Both the position numbers and the translations under genes were made by a program. Positions 8,345 to 16,746 of a stretch of 64,000 nt of DNA are shown one piece after another. The stretch is from Ilumatobacter fluminis (GTDB lineage Bacteria > Actinomycetota > Acidimicrobiia > Acidimicrobiales > Ilumatobacteraceae): positions 3,566,001 to 3,630,000 of the forward strand of contig NZ_SOAU01000001.1 of NCBI RefSeq assembly GCF_004364865.1. The letters run 5' to 3'. How positions within the stretch are numbered: position 1 is the stretch's first letter; each line of letters begins with the position of its first letter. Below the pieces are notes generated by a model. It was not told where the DNA came from. It made no database searches and saw nothing but the letters and a program-made list of their open reading frames with translations.

Positions 8345-9229
8345 CTATCTGATGACGGCGACCGGAGCGTGGCTGTGGGCGGCGACCTCGGCCGAGGTCG
8401 AGCCGAGCAGGAGCTCGGCGAACCCACCGCGGCCCCGGGAACCCACGACCACCAGATCGGCGTCGCGGGAGGCTTCGATGAGCGCGAAGCCCGGCGTCCC
8501 ACGAACCGCCGCTCCGGTCGCCGTCACACCGTCGGGCGGTGGACCGACCACCTCGACGATGCGCTCGACGACGGCGTTCGCCGCCGCGTCCATCTGGTCG
8601 AGTTCGGCGACCGCCGGCGTGAACATGCCGACGGCGAGCGCCGGGAGGAACCAGGCGTGGACCACCTCGACGTGGCGGGCGCCGGGCAGGTCGTATGCCC
8701 AGCGGACGGCACGGACCGATTCGTTCTCGACGTGCTCGTCGTCGATGTCGTGATCGTCCACTCCGACCACGATTCGGGCGGGGGGAGCGACGTGGTCGCC
8801 GCGGATGACGATCACGGGCCGCTCACTGTGATGCACGACATAGTTCGCCGTCGAGCCGAGCATCATCGACATCCGGCCCTTGCCACGGTGTCCGACGACG
8901 ATCATCGAGGCGTCGCGTTCGTCGGCGACACCGATCAGACCCTTGCCGGCGTGGCCCTGCACGAGTTCGGTCTCGATCCGGTCGTCGTCGAGCTCGTCGA
9001 CCACCGCCTGGAGGCCCGCGTTCGCCGACGCCTCGATCTCGGCCGGGTCGAGCGGGATGACGACGTCGTAGCCGGTGACGATCGGCAGCTCCCACGCGTG
9101 GACGAGCACGATGCGGGCATCGGACGGGGCGACCGCGCGCGCCCACTCGATCGCCGTGTCGGACTCGGCACTCGAGTCGACCCCCACCACGATCACGGGG
9201 GCCTCGACGATCACTGGGGTCTCGGCCAT
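8345..9229 (-). CDS. Tandem universal stress protein (two UspA domains)
   Basis: The protein is 294 residues with two UspA domains. Domain 1 (about 12-150) begins APVIVVGVDSSAESDTAIEW and contains the nucleotide loop VVGHRGKGRMSMMLGST. Domain 2 (about 158-294) contains VVGSRGRGGFAELLLGST. Both loops match the G-x2-G-x9-G-S/T pattern of ATP-binding Usps. These cytoplasmic proteins bind ATP and assist survival under stress or hypoxia. The frame is open further upstream, but ATG 9229 is preceded by a strong AGGAGGT at the right distance, which decides the start. The gene stands alone, with hairpins on both sides. The trigger is unknown. Confidence 0.93.
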   Translation of the reverse strand: MAETPVIVEAPVIVVGVDSSAESDTAIEWARAVAPSDARIVLVHAWELPIVTGYDVVIPLDPAEIEASANAGLQAVVDELDDDRIETELVQGHAGKGLIGVADERDASMIVVGHRGKGRMSMMLGSTANYVVHHSERPVIVIRGDHVAPPARIVVGVDDHDIDDEHVENESVRAVRWAYDLPGARHVEVVHAWFLPALAVGMFTPAVAELDQMDAAANAVVERIVEVVGPPPDGVTATGAAVRGTPGFALIEASRDADLVVVGSRGRGGFAELLLGSTSAEVAAHSHAPVAVIR

Positions 9230-9277
9230 CGTGCACCTCCTCGTGTCGCCCGTCGCGATTCGACGTCTCGACACGAG

Positions 9278-9305
9278 TATGCGCCCGGCCGAAGCCGGGC
9301 GCATA
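9278..9305 (-). terminator. Perfect 12-bp hairpin, terminator of the two-component operon
   Basis: TATGCGCCCGGC and GCCGGGCGCATA flank a CGAA tetraloop at 9290-9293. The hairpin lies just beyond the stop of the 9335-10027 gene on the minus strand. It is therefore the likely end of the response regulator-kinase-membrane protein transcript. A T-tract is lacking. Confidence 0.65.
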
Positions 9306-9334
9306 GGGACTTTGGGCTGATTCGAGCCGACGTA

Positions 9335-10027
9335 TCAGTCGCCGTCGGCCGTGTCGCCGCGGACCGGCCGTTCACCGTTCACACGGGCGGTCACCCGCTC
9401 GGTGAGGTCGGTCACGCGTTCCTCGGCCCGATCGGCGTCGATCCGACCGTCGGCGACGGCTTGGTCGAGCATCGCCTCGGCCTCGGCGACGAGGGCGTCG
9501 ACGAGCGTCTGCGGATCGAGGCCGTTCGCCGTTGCGATGTCGGCGAGCGAGCTGCCGGAGCGGAGCTCGTCACGAAGCGTCTCGGCGTCGACGCCGATGA
9601 CCTCGACGGCGGTGTCGATGGTTTCGAGCAGGGGGTGCGCCCGACGGCCGTGACCACGGCGGCCCGGCCGTTCGTTCCACTCGTCGGCGAGATACTCGGA
9701 CACGGCGTCGGCCTGCGTCGAATCGATCGTGCCGTCGTCGACGAGGGGTTGCAGCCGTTCGCGCAGTCGTTCACCGGTCGCCTGGCGGCCGGCATCGGTC
9801 TCGTCGGTCTCGTCGGTCTCGTCGGTCGACGTCTGTTCGACGGGTTCGTCGACGACGGCAGGGGTCGCGGCGCTCGTCAGGTTCGGGACGCCGGCCGCGA
9901 CGCCGATCACGCCCCCGGCGAGCATGCCGGCGCCGACACCGGCGGCGACCAGGCGGCGGCTGGTCGAGCGGGCGGGCGGCGTGGCCGGCGGTTCGGGGAC
10001 TCGGGGCGGCGGGAGTTGGTTCGTCAT
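9335..10027 (-). CDS. Membrane-anchored helical protein of a two-component operon
   Basis: This 230-residue protein has a cytoplasmic Pro-rich N-terminus, one membrane segment (about 26-48, RRLVAAGVGAGMLAGGVIGVA), an acidic DETDETDETD linker, and an extracellular helical domain. The latter carries VIGVDAETLRDELRSGSSLADIATANG and then AMLDQAVADGRIDADRAE. I recognise this LRxELxxGxSLADIA plus AVADGRI pattern from uncharacterised exported proteins (DUF2680-like), but no function is established. ATG 10027 is preceded by AGGAGATC, which sets the start. The gene follows the histidine kinase by 61 bp on the same strand. It is plausibly a target or sensor partner of that system. This is inference from position only. 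Confidence 0.75.
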   Translation of the reverse strand: MTNQLPPPRVPEPPATPPARSTSRRLVAAGVGAGMLAGGVIGVAAGVPNLTSAATPAVVDEPVEQTSTDETDETDETDAGRQATGERLRERLQPLVDDGTIDSTQADAVSEYLADEWNERPGRRGHGRRAHPLLETIDTAVEVIGVDAETLRDELRSGSSLADIATANGLDPQTLVDALVAEAEAMLDQAVADGRIDADRAEERVTDLTERVTARVNGERPVRGDTADGD

Positions 10028-10088
10028 GTGGATCTCCTGTGCATCGGTGGGACGCATGCCACGTTCGTGCGCCCCGACGTGAACCAGA

Positions 10089-11438
10089 TCAGACGGAGGT
10101 GAGAGGAGGGTGAGAGTCGGCAGTCTGCGGGGGCGGCCACGGGCCGAGCCGGAAGCCGACCTCGGCGCCACCGCCCACCCGCCGGTCGGCGAACGCACGA
10201 CCGCCATGTCGGCGGGCGATCGCGTCGACGATCGACAGGCCGAGGCCCGATCCCGGCCGGGTGCGATCGACGTCGGCGCGATAGAAGCGCTCGAAGACGT
10301 ACGGCAGGTCGGACGAGGCGATGCCCGGGCCCCGGTCGGCGACCGTGACGGTCGCCTCGGCCACCGTGACGCTGATCGCTTCGTCGGACGGATCGAACTT
10401 GGTTGCGTTGTCGAGCAGGCACGACACCGCCCGCTGCACCGCCGACCGCTGTGCGGTCACCGTCGTCGGTCGGGACGACAGTTCGATCGTCCGGCCGGTT
10501 CGTCGTCCGTACCGTTCGGCGACGTCGGCGACCAGTTGGTCGAGTCGGAGCTCGACCGCGGGCTCGTCCGACGACTCACCCGTCGCCACGGTCACGACCT
10601 CGTCCACGAGATCGGTGAGCTCGTCGACCTCGGCGCGCAGGTCACGCACGATCTCGCGTCGGTCGTCGTCGCTCAGATCGGGATAGCGGTCCAGGACGTC
10701 GAGATTGGTCCGCAGACTCGTGAGCGGCGTCCGCAGTTCGTGACCGGCATCTTGCACCAGGCGTCGCTGCTCGTCCTTCGAGCGGGCCAGTGCAGCGAGC
10801 ATCCCCCGGAACGCTGCGGTGAGGCGACCGGCTTCGTCGGTGCGGTCGTCCGGGCCGACCTCGACGTCGAGACGGCCGGTCGCCTCGACCTGCTCGGCCG
10901 CTTCGGTGAGACGACGGAGCGGCTTCGTCGCCGCCGACGAGATCCACCAACCGAGCGCCGCGGCGAGACCACCGACCAGCAGCGACCACAGCACGATCCG
11001 GACACGGAGCCCGTCGAGAACTCGCTCGGTCTCGGCGAGCGATCGACCGAACTGGATCGCTCCACGTGCGAACCCCACGGTGCGAACCCGATAGGCGCCG
11101 TCGTCGGTGTCGACCGTGTCGATCGTGGTCGCCGCTCGACGTCCGAGCGTCGCCGCTGCGGCGGCGTCGACGGGGAAGTCGACGGGGAACGTCGACTCCA
11201 GGACCGAACCGGACGAGTCGACGATCCGGGCGTCGAGCCCCGAGAGCGGTCCTCGTTCCGGCAGCGGGTCGCGGCCGAACTGGCCCTGGCGGAAGACGCT
11301 CTCGACGTCGAGCAGCGAGCGGTCGACCTCACTCAACAGTTGCTGACGCGTCGAGCGATAGCTGACCGCGCCGATGGCGACCGTGGACACGACGGCGATC
11401 GCCGCCATCGCCAGCGCGATCTTCCAGCGCAAGCTCAT
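10089..11438 (-). CDS. Sensor histidine kinase (MprB-like)
   Basis: The protein is 449 residues. A membrane helix lies at about 7-27, an extracytoplasmic sensor region at about 28-150 and a second helix at about 150-170, followed by HAMP (about 171-225). The HisKA domain has the H-box GHELRTPLTSL with phospho-acceptor His233. The HATPase_c domain shows the N-box LLDNATKFDPSDE, the G1 box VADRGPGI and GSGLGLSIV. This is a complete orthodox kinase. It starts within the stop of the response regulator gene (4-nt overlap), so the two form a coupled pair. The architecture resembles mycobacterial MprB (envelope stress), but the ligand is unknown. Confidence 0.92.
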   Translation of the reverse strand: MSLRWKIALAMAAIAVVSTVAIGAVSYRSTRQQLLSEVDRSLLDVESVFRQGQFGRDPLPERGPLSGLDARIVDSSGSVLESTFPVDFPVDAAAAATLGRRAATTIDTVDTDDGAYRVRTVGFARGAIQFGRSLAETERVLDGLRVRIVLWSLLVGGLAAALGWWISSAATKPLRRLTEAAEQVEATGRLDVEVGPDDRTDEAGRLTAAFRGMLAALARSKDEQRRLVQDAGHELRTPLTSLRTNLDVLDRYPDLSDDDRREIVRDLRAEVDELTDLVDEVVTVATGESSDEPAVELRLDQLVADVAERYGRRTGRTIELSSRPTTVTAQRSAVQRAVSCLLDNATKFDPSDEAISVTVAEATVTVADRGPGIASSDLPYVFERFYRADVDRTRPGSGLGLSIVDAIARRHGGRAFADRRVGGGAEVGFRLGPWPPPQTADSHPPLTSV

Positions 11439-12133
11439 CGATCGTCCGATCGAGCGACGTATCCGACCCCACGCACCGTGTGGATGAGGCGTCGGGCGCC
11501 GTCGACCTCGGTCTTGCGGCGGAGGTAGCCGATGTAGACGGCGAGGTTCTTCGAGTCCGGGCCGAAGTCGTAGTGCCAGATCCGTTCGTAGATCGTGGAG
11601 TGATCGAGCACGATGCCGGCGTTCCGGACCAGCAGTTCGAGCAGGTCGAACTCGGTCTTGCTGAGGTCGATGTCTGCGTCCGCGCGCCGAGCGCGTCGCC
11701 CTGCCAGGTCCAGGTGGAGATCGTCGAGGACCAGTTCCTCCCCGGGTCCGCTCACGGGCGACTCGGCGAAGTCGTGTGCTCGCCGGGTCAAGGCGCGGAG
11801 ACGGGCGAACAACTCGTCGAGATCGAAGGGCTTGGTGAGGTAGTCATCTGCTCCGGCGTCGAGGCCGGCGACGCGATCACCGGTCTCGGTCCGGGCGGTC
11901 AGCATGAGCACCGGGACACGGTGCCCTTCGGCGCGGAGCACCCGGCACACCGTGAGCCCGTCGACGTGGGGCATCGACACGTCGAGCAGCACGAGGTCGG
12001 GCTGCTCGACTGCGAACCGTTCGAGTGCCTCGGCGCCGTTGGTGACCGCCGCCACCTCGTACCCCTCGAGACCGCAGGCGCGCACCAACGACGTGCGGAC
12101 CGAGCGATCGTCTTCGGCCACGAGCAGTTTCAC
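11435..12133 (-). CDS. OmpR/PhoB-type response regulator (MprA-like)
   Basis: This 232-residue regulator has a receiver domain (residues 1-120) starting VKLLVAEDDR, with phospho-acceptor Asp51 in LVLLDVSMPH and the conserved Lys in YLTKPFDLDEL. The winged-helix DNA-binding domain (about 135-230) contains LSKTEFDLLELLVRNAG and VYIGYLRRKTEVDG. GTG 12133 is chosen because it places the first beta strand at the N-terminus as in homologues. The longer frame upstream has no family similarity. It is the first gene of the regulator-kinase-membrane protein operon and is divergent from crcB, with 47 bp between starts. Confidence 0.93.
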   Translation of the reverse strand: MKLLVAEDDRSVRTSLVRACGLEGYEVAAVTNGAEALERFAVEQPDLVLLDVSMPHVDGLTVCRVLRAEGHRVPVLMLTARTETGDRVAGLDAGADDYLTKPFDLDELFARLRALTRRAHDFAESPVSGPGEELVLDDLHLDLAGRRARRADADIDLSKTEFDLLELLVRNAGIVLDHSTIYERIWHYDFGPDSKNLAVYIGYLRRKTEVDGARRLIHTVRGVGYVARSDDR

Positions 12134-12180
12134 GGTACGAGTACACCAGAACCAGGTGAGCGTTCGGTGAGAATGTCCGA

Positions 12181-12558
12181 ATGGATCGGTCGCCCGCGTT
12201 CGAAGCACGATCGGCGGGGCTCGTCGCCGTCGGCGCCGCCGCCGGCGCGCTCGGCCGCTGGCAGATCGCCGAGTGGATCGGCACCGAGCCGGGCCGCCTT
12301 CCCTGGGAGACCCTGCTCGTCAACCTGATCGGCTGCCTGCTCATCGGCCTCGCCGCATCGCGGATCGAGCCCGGCTCCGACCGGTGGCTCTTCGGCGTGA
12401 CGGGCCTCCTCGGCGGATTCACCACCTTCTCGGCGTTCTCGAACGAGACGCGGGCGTTGCTCGACGCCGACCGTGTCGGCACCGCCGTCGCCTACGTCGC
12501 CGTCACGCTCGCCGGTGGTCTCCTGGCAGTTGCCGCCGGGCGGCGGGTCGGCGCGTGA
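12181..12558 (+). CDS. crcB: Fluoride channel CrcB, subunit 1
   Basis: This 125-residue membrane protein has four predicted helices. The Fluc signatures are visible as GALGRW near residue 25, TLLVNLIGCLLIGL near 56 and GLLGGFTTFSAFSNE near 87 (the central TTFS fluoride-path motif). Fluc channels export fluoride passively. Actinobacteria often carry two adjacent genes whose products pair as an antiparallel heterodimer, as here. The stop overlaps the GTG of the second crcB gene (12555-12558). No fluoride riboswitch fold was recognised in the 47 bp upstream. Confidence 0.93.
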   Translation: MDRSPAFEARSAGLVAVGAAAGALGRWQIAEWIGTEPGRLPWETLLVNLIGCLLIGLAASRIEPGSDRWLFGVTGLLGGFTTFSAFSNETRALLDADRVGTAVAYVAVTLAGGLLAVAAGRRVGA

Positions 12559-12866
12559 TCGCGTTCGGGATCGCCGCAGGAGCCGCCCTCGGCGGCGTCG
12601 CTCGGTATGCGCTGGCCGGGTTTGGTTGGCGTGGCACGCTCGCCGTCAACGTCGCCGGGTCGTTCCTGCTCGGGCTGTTGCTCGGCATCGACGTCGGGCG
12701 CGACTGGTTGCTGGTGCTGGGCGCCGGGGGCTGCGGGGCGCTCACCACGTTCAGCACGTTCGCGCTCGAGGCGAGCCGCGGTCCATGGCAGGCACGGGCA
12801 ACGATCGTTTCGATCACGACGGCGACCTGTCTCGCCGCGGCGACGGTCGGCTACGCGATCGGGTGA
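12555..12866 (+). CDS. crcB: Fluoride channel CrcB, subunit 2
   Basis: A 103-residue partner of the preceding channel, starting at GTG 12555, which overlaps the upstream TGA. It has four hydrophobic segments, GGVARYAL near residue 14, VNVAGSFLLGLL near 32 and CGALTTFSTFALE near 60. Its shorter loops and divergence from subunit 1 fit a heterodimeric pair rather than a recent duplication. The final 16 bp overlap the convergent methyltransferase gene. Confidence 0.92.
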   Translation: MIAFGIAAGAALGGVARYALAGFGWRGTLAVNVAGSFLLGLLLGIDVGRDWLLVLGAGGCGALTTFSTFALEASRGPWQARATIVSITTATCLAAATVGYAIG

Positions 12867-13687
12867 CCGACCGGGTCGGCGGCGCCCGGCCACCGGATCG
12901 TCGCCACCTCGGCGACGAACGCCGGTGGGTGCTCGGCCAGCCAGTGTGCCAACTCGCCATCGCGGTCGGCCGGGAGCGCCAGGCGGCGACGGGCGACCGG
13001 CACGAGGTTGTCGGGATCGGCACCGAACCGTGACAGCGGGCGACGCGGCGACACCGTGTACTCGGGGTCGAGTCCGAGTTCCCGAAGGACCGCGACCAGG
13101 TCGAGATGCGTCGGGCCGTCCGGACGATCGAGTTCCCAGAAGTGTTCGAACGCCTCGCTCCAGGCCGTCATCGGGTGCCGGACGGGGAGCTCCACGACGA
13201 CTGCGAGCCGGGCGCGAGCCGTGAGCGCGATCAGGAACGGCACCACGTCGGCGACGTCGAACAGGACGTGATGACAGATCGCGACGTCGGCGGTCGGTGT
13301 CGTCGCCATGACGTCGGGCCAGTCTCCGTGCACGGTTCGGCGTGCGACTCCGGCTCGGGTGGCGGCGTCGACGAACTCGTCGAGCATCGCCCCGGTCCGG
13401 TCGACCCCGATCACTTCGGTCGCGGGCGGGATCAGGGGTGCCACCGACCTCCCGCCGCCGCAACCGACGTCGAGCACGGTGCCGCCGCGCGGCGGCAGCA
13501 CCTCGCGCGCCCAGCGGGCGGACGTCGACTCCCGCTCGATCGTGTCGTCGACCGCGAAGCGGGCGACGTCGTGGCGGAACGGCGACTCGGTCGCGGCCTC
13601 GAGCACTCGCTCGGGGAGCGACCAGGCGGTGAGCGCGTCACGCCAACGATCGGCGGCGGTCGGTTCGTCGGCGGCGCCCTCGATCAC
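12851..13687 (-). CDS. SAM-dependent class I methyltransferase
   Basis: This 278-residue protein starts at GTG 13687, overlapping the P450 stop by 4 nt. Motif I is GGTVLDVGCGGGRSVAPL (about residues 81-98), followed by EVIGVDRTGAMLDE (acidic end of beta 2) and VAICHHVLFDVADVVPFL (motif IV/V region), all typical of the Methyltransf_11/25 fold. The substrate is not evident. Since it is translationally coupled to a ferredoxin-P450 pair, it may methylate a hydroxylated product, but that is inference. The TAG stop overlaps crcB on the other strand by 16 bp. Confidence 0.85.
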   Translation of the reverse strand: MIEGAADEPTAADRWRDALTAWSLPERVLEAATESPFRHDVARFAVDDTIERESTSARWAREVLPPRGGTVLDVGCGGGRSVAPLIPPATEVIGVDRTGAMLDEFVDAATRAGVARRTVHGDWPDVMATTPTADVAICHHVLFDVADVVPFLIALTARARLAVVVELPVRHPMTAWSEAFEHFWELDRPDGPTHLDLVAVLRELGLDPEYTVSPRRPLSRFGADPDNLVPVARRRLALPADRDGELAHWLAEHPPAFVAEVATIRWPGAADPVGHPIA

Positions 13688-14922
13688 GCGACGGCGTCGA
13701 TGCGAAGCGGGAGTTCCCGCGGCCCGCGGATCTGGCCGACGCTCCAGCGCGTCTCGCCGCCGAGGCTGAACGCCGGGAAGCGGGCGATGAACTCCTCGAT
13801 CGCGACCCGGAGCTCGAGCCGGGCCAGATTGGAACCCAGGCACCGGTGGATGCCCAGCCCGAACGCTGCATGGCGGTTCTCGGCCCGGTCGATCACGAAC
13901 TCTTCGGCGTCGTCGAAGAACGCCGGGTCGCGGTTGGCCGCCGGGAACGGCAGCAGGACCCACTCGTCGGCCTTCATGGGGCAGCCGTGGAAGTCGTGGT
14001 CCTCCTTGACGAGACGGGCCATGGTGACCGGTGCGTAGGCCCGGAGGAACTCCTCGACCGCGAACTGCATCAGATCGGGCTCGTTCCTCAGCCGCTCGAG
14101 ATCGTCGGGATGGGTGGCGAGGTGCCAGAGCGACGAGCCGATCGCGCTCCACGTCGTGTCGATCCCGGCGATGAGGAGCAAGACCATCGAACCTCGGACG
14201 TGCTCGTGCGACAGCTTGTTACCGTCGATCTCCGCCTCGAGCAGGAACGTCGTGAGGTCGTCGCGTGGGTTGGCGCGGTGCTCCTCGATCTGGCGATCGA
14301 GATAGAGATCGAGCCGCGGGCCGTCGTCGCGTTCGTCGTCGAGCGGCTCGTTGACCCGCTCGATCAGTTCGTGGACGCAGCGCCGGAAGTAGTCGTCGTC
14401 CGTCGTCGGGAAGCCGAGCATGCGAGCGATCACGTTGACCGGGATGTGTTGGGCGTACTGCACCGCTGCGTCGACGACCGAGGCACCCGCCTCGATGTCG
14501 CCCATGTCGTCGAGCAACGATCGGCACAGGTCGCGCACGTCGTCGTCCCACGCCTCGATCCGCTTCGGCGAGAACGGCGGCAGCAACAGACGGCGTGCGA
14601 CCTGGTGGAACGGCGGATCGCTCGTGATCGGGGGTGCCGGGCCGACGGGCGGCGGTGCGATCGGCCGGCCGCGGTTGACGATCACGCCCTGGCTGGTGAA
14701 GTGCTCGGTGTCGTACGCGACCTCCTTCACGTAGTCGTGGGTGAGCGGTGCCCACATGCCGCCGTATCGGTCGGAGTGGGCGACGGGGCATCCGCCTTCA
14801 CGCAGGTCGTGCCAGATCTCGTGCGCCCGACGGTTGTACTCGGGGTCGGCGTGGTCGAGGTCGTCGGCCCAGTCCTCGACCGGCCCGTACAGGTCGCTCG
14901 AGGCGTCGGACGTGGCGCTCAT
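13684..14922 (-). CDS. Cytochrome P450
   Basis: This 412-residue soluble bacterial P450 is complete. The I-helix oxygen-activation motif AGIDTT sits at residues 252-257. The K-helix ExxR is Glu291-Arg294 (EEFLR), and the haem loop is FGLGIHRCLG with thiolate Cys361. It needs two electrons, probably from the ferredoxin whose stop overlaps this start (ATGA at 14922). The downstream methyltransferase overlaps its stop. The ATG 14922 start is set by that overlap and by normal length. The substrate is unknown; the divergent TetR regulator suggests induction by a small lipophilic compound. CYP family assignment needs alignment. Confidence 0.95.
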   Translation of the reverse strand: MSATSDASSDLYGPVEDWADDLDHADPEYNRRAHEIWHDLREGGCPVAHSDRYGGMWAPLTHDYVKEVAYDTEHFTSQGVIVNRGRPIAPPPVGPAPPITSDPPFHQVARRLLLPPFSPKRIEAWDDDVRDLCRSLLDDMGDIEAGASVVDAAVQYAQHIPVNVIARMLGFPTTDDDYFRRCVHELIERVNEPLDDERDDGPRLDLYLDRQIEEHRANPRDDLTTFLLEAEIDGNKLSHEHVRGSMVLLLIAGIDTTWSAIGSSLWHLATHPDDLERLRNEPDLMQFAVEEFLRAYAPVTMARLVKEDHDFHGCPMKADEWVLLPFPAANRDPAFFDDAEEFVIDRAENRHAAFGLGIHRCLGSNLARLELRVAIEEFIARFPAFSLGGETRWSVGQIRGPRELPLRIDAVA

Positions 14923-15122
14923 CAGGACGCCTCGTCGATCGTGATCGCGTATTCCGGGCAGTTGGCGACGGCGAGTCGCGCCTTGTCCTCGAGTTCGGGG
15001 GACACGGTGCCGTCGCCGATGACGACGGCAGTGCCGTAGTCGTCGACGTCGAACAGTTCGGGAGCGAGGGCGTAGCAGCGGTTGTGCCCCTGGCACAGTT
15101 CGGTGTTGACGGAGACGCGCAT
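14922..15122 (-). CDS. 3Fe-4S ferredoxin, P450 redox partner
   Basis: A 66-residue acidic protein with MRVSVNTELCQGHNRCYALA at the N-terminus. The cysteines Cys10, Cys16 and Cys55 (ANCPEYAI) follow the C-x5-C ... CP spacing of actinobacterial P450-associated ferredoxins with a 3Fe-4S cluster. A fourth cluster Cys is absent, as usual for this type. Its stop overlaps the P450 start. ATG 15122 is preferred over upstream codons because the family begins right at the first beta strand. No ferredoxin reductase gene lies nearby. Confidence 0.92.
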   Translation of the reverse strand: MRVSVNTELCQGHNRCYALAPELFDVDDYGTAVVIGDGTVSPELEDKARLAVANCPEYAITIDEAS

Positions 15123-15400
15123 GAGTGGAGCGTAGATCGGCATCACACGTCCGCGGGCACCGGGGTGCGGACACAGGCCCGACGACGCGCGCCGGATGAC
15201 GACGTCATCACGTATTTCACGGTTGGTGGCCGTAGCGGTACATTCACCACTCTCGGCGCCACTGACGCAACGCATAGCGAGAAATTCCGTTCAGTACTGG
15301 TGTTATCGGCTGGTCGCTGACCGCCGCGATCACTACCGTGGATCTCACCTTCCCGGCTTGGCGGACGGGAGGGCGACCGGTCACCGACAGGAGTTGCACC
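15123..15400. promoter_or_regulatory. Divergent promoter region, ferredoxin-P450 operon / TetR
   Basis: This is a 278-bp non-coding spacer between the divergent ferredoxin and TetR starts. It contains a perfect 15-bp palindrome GATGAC-gac-GTCATC at 15195-15209, 73 bp upstream of the ferredoxin ATG. It also has an inverted pair GTCCGC / GCGGAC closer to it. Either is a candidate TetR operator. The TetR gene has a clear AGGAG ahead of ATG 15401. No RNA element was recognised. Confidence 0.45.
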
Positions 15401-16003
15401 ATGAACCGAGTCCACGACGAGACCAGCGAAGCACTGCTGGCCGCCGCACACCGCCTCTTGGCCGGCGAGGGCCCCGACGCGCTCACCGTCCGCCGCATCG
15501 CCACCGAGGCCGGCATGAGCACGATGAACGTGTACTCCCGTTTCGGCGGTAAGGACGGTGTCATCGACGAGCTGTACGTCTACGGCTACAACAAGCTGTT
15601 CGACGCGATCGAGCAGGTCGAAGAGACCGACGACGCGCTCGACGATCTCCGCCGAGTCGCGATCGCCTACCGGTCCTTCGCGACCGAGCACCCGATGTAC
15701 TACGAGATCATGTTCCGAGGCGCGAATCCCAGCGCTCAGTCGGTCGACCGTGCACTCGCCGGGCTCGGCAACTTCGTCGCTCGCCTCGAACGGGCGGCCG
15801 AACGGGGTGCCGTGCGTTTCCCCGCCGATCTCGACAGCACCGCCGCGACGGCCTGGCTGTGGGGCACGTGCCACGGGCTCGTCAGCCTCGAGCTCGACGG
15901 CATCGCCGACGAGGTCGTCGATTGGGCGAAGATCTATGCGTCGGCCACCGACGTCGCGATCACCGGCCTCCGGCCGGCTGCGTTCCACGACTCGTCGAAC
16001 TGA
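15401..16003 (+). CDS. TetR family transcriptional regulator
   Basis: This 200-residue regulator has an N-terminal helix-turn-helix (about residues 8-55: EALLAAAHRLLAGEGPDALT, VRRIATEAGMSTMNVYSRFG). The C-terminal helical ligand domain includes the WLWGTCHGLVSLEL segment found in TetR_C_13/33-like proteins. ATG 15401 is favoured by GACAGGAGTTGCACC just upstream; a longer open frame from 15338 has no family similarity. It is divergent from the ferredoxin-P450-methyltransferase operon and so is its likely repressor. The ligand is unknown. Confidence 0.92.
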   Translation: MNRVHDETSEALLAAAHRLLAGEGPDALTVRRIATEAGMSTMNVYSRFGGKDGVIDELYVYGYNKLFDAIEQVEETDDALDDLRRVAIAYRSFATEHPMYYEIMFRGANPSAQSVDRALAGLGNFVARLERAAERGAVRFPADLDSTAATAWLWGTCHGLVSLELDGIADEVVDWAKIYASATDVAITGLRPAAFHDSSN

Positions 16004-16073
16004 CGCGACGAACTGCCTGACGCGACCGAACTGCCCGCCGGTCACACCGGCCTGGCGATAGCGTGCCGGGGGC

Positions 16074-16703
16074 ATGCAACCCGTCCTGTTCGCGAACGTG
16101 ATCACCGATCTCGCCGACTGGCTCGGGGAGTTCTCGGCGAACTGGTGGTTCCTGCTGATCATCTTCGTGATCGCGATCCTCGACTCGGTGATCCCGATCG
16201 TGCCGAGCGAAACGATGGTCATCATCGGCGGCGTCGCTGCCGGCGCTGGCGACCAGTCGCTCTTGCTCGTGATTTTGTTCGGCGCATCCGGTGCGTTCAT
16301 CGGCGATCACACGGCGTACTTCATCGGCAACCACCTGTCCGGTTGGATCGAGCGCCAGGCCGAGTCTCGCCCGAAGCAGAAGAACCGACTCGTGTGGGCC
16401 GAGGAACAAATCCGTGTCCGTGGCGGGCTCCTGCTGATCACGGCACGATTCATCCCGGGTGGGCGGACCGCGCTCACGATCTCGTCGGGCGTGACGCGCC
16501 AGCCTCGGCGTTGGTTCACGTCGTGGATCACCGCCGCCGTGCTGATCTGGGCGACGTACGCCGCGCTCCTCGGCTACATCGGCGGCAAGGCGTTCGAGGA
16601 CGACCACACCCGAGCATTCCTCGTCGCCTTCGGCGCCGCGATCACGGCGACCGTCCTGATCGAGGTCGGCCGTCACTACTGGACGAAGCTCCGGTCCCGC
16701 TGA
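16074..16703 (+). CDS. DedA family membrane protein
   Basis: This 209-residue integral membrane protein belongs to the DedA/VTT (SNARE-associated) family. Visible features are the re-entrant motif LDSVIPIVPSETMVIIGG near residue 37, the second one [16 protein letters not shown] near 124 with its conserved Arg residues, and DHTAYFIG. About five hydrophobic segments are present. Members of this family translocate phospholipids such as undecaprenyl phosphate or act in membrane-potential homeostasis. Which one applies here cannot be told. It is monocistronic, followed by a nitroreductase 43 bp downstream. Confidence 0.92.
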   Translation: MQPVLFANVITDLADWLGEFSANWWFLLIIFVIAILDSVIPIVPSETMVIIGGVAAGAGDQSLLLVILFGASGAFIGDHTAYFIGNHLSGWIERQAESRPKQKNRLVWAEEQIRVRGGLLLITARFIPGGRTALTISSGVTRQPRRWFTSWITAAVLIWATYAALLGYIGGKAFEDDHTRAFLVAFGAAITATVLIEVGRHYWTKLRSR

Positions 16704-16746
16704 TCCGATTCGATCGCGCCGCAGCACTGCCGACAGACTGCCCGGC

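Noticed and set aside
12134-12180. Fluoride riboswitch ahead of crcB
   Set aside because: The 47-bp spacer is too short and the conserved crcB-motif pseudoknot segments were not seen.
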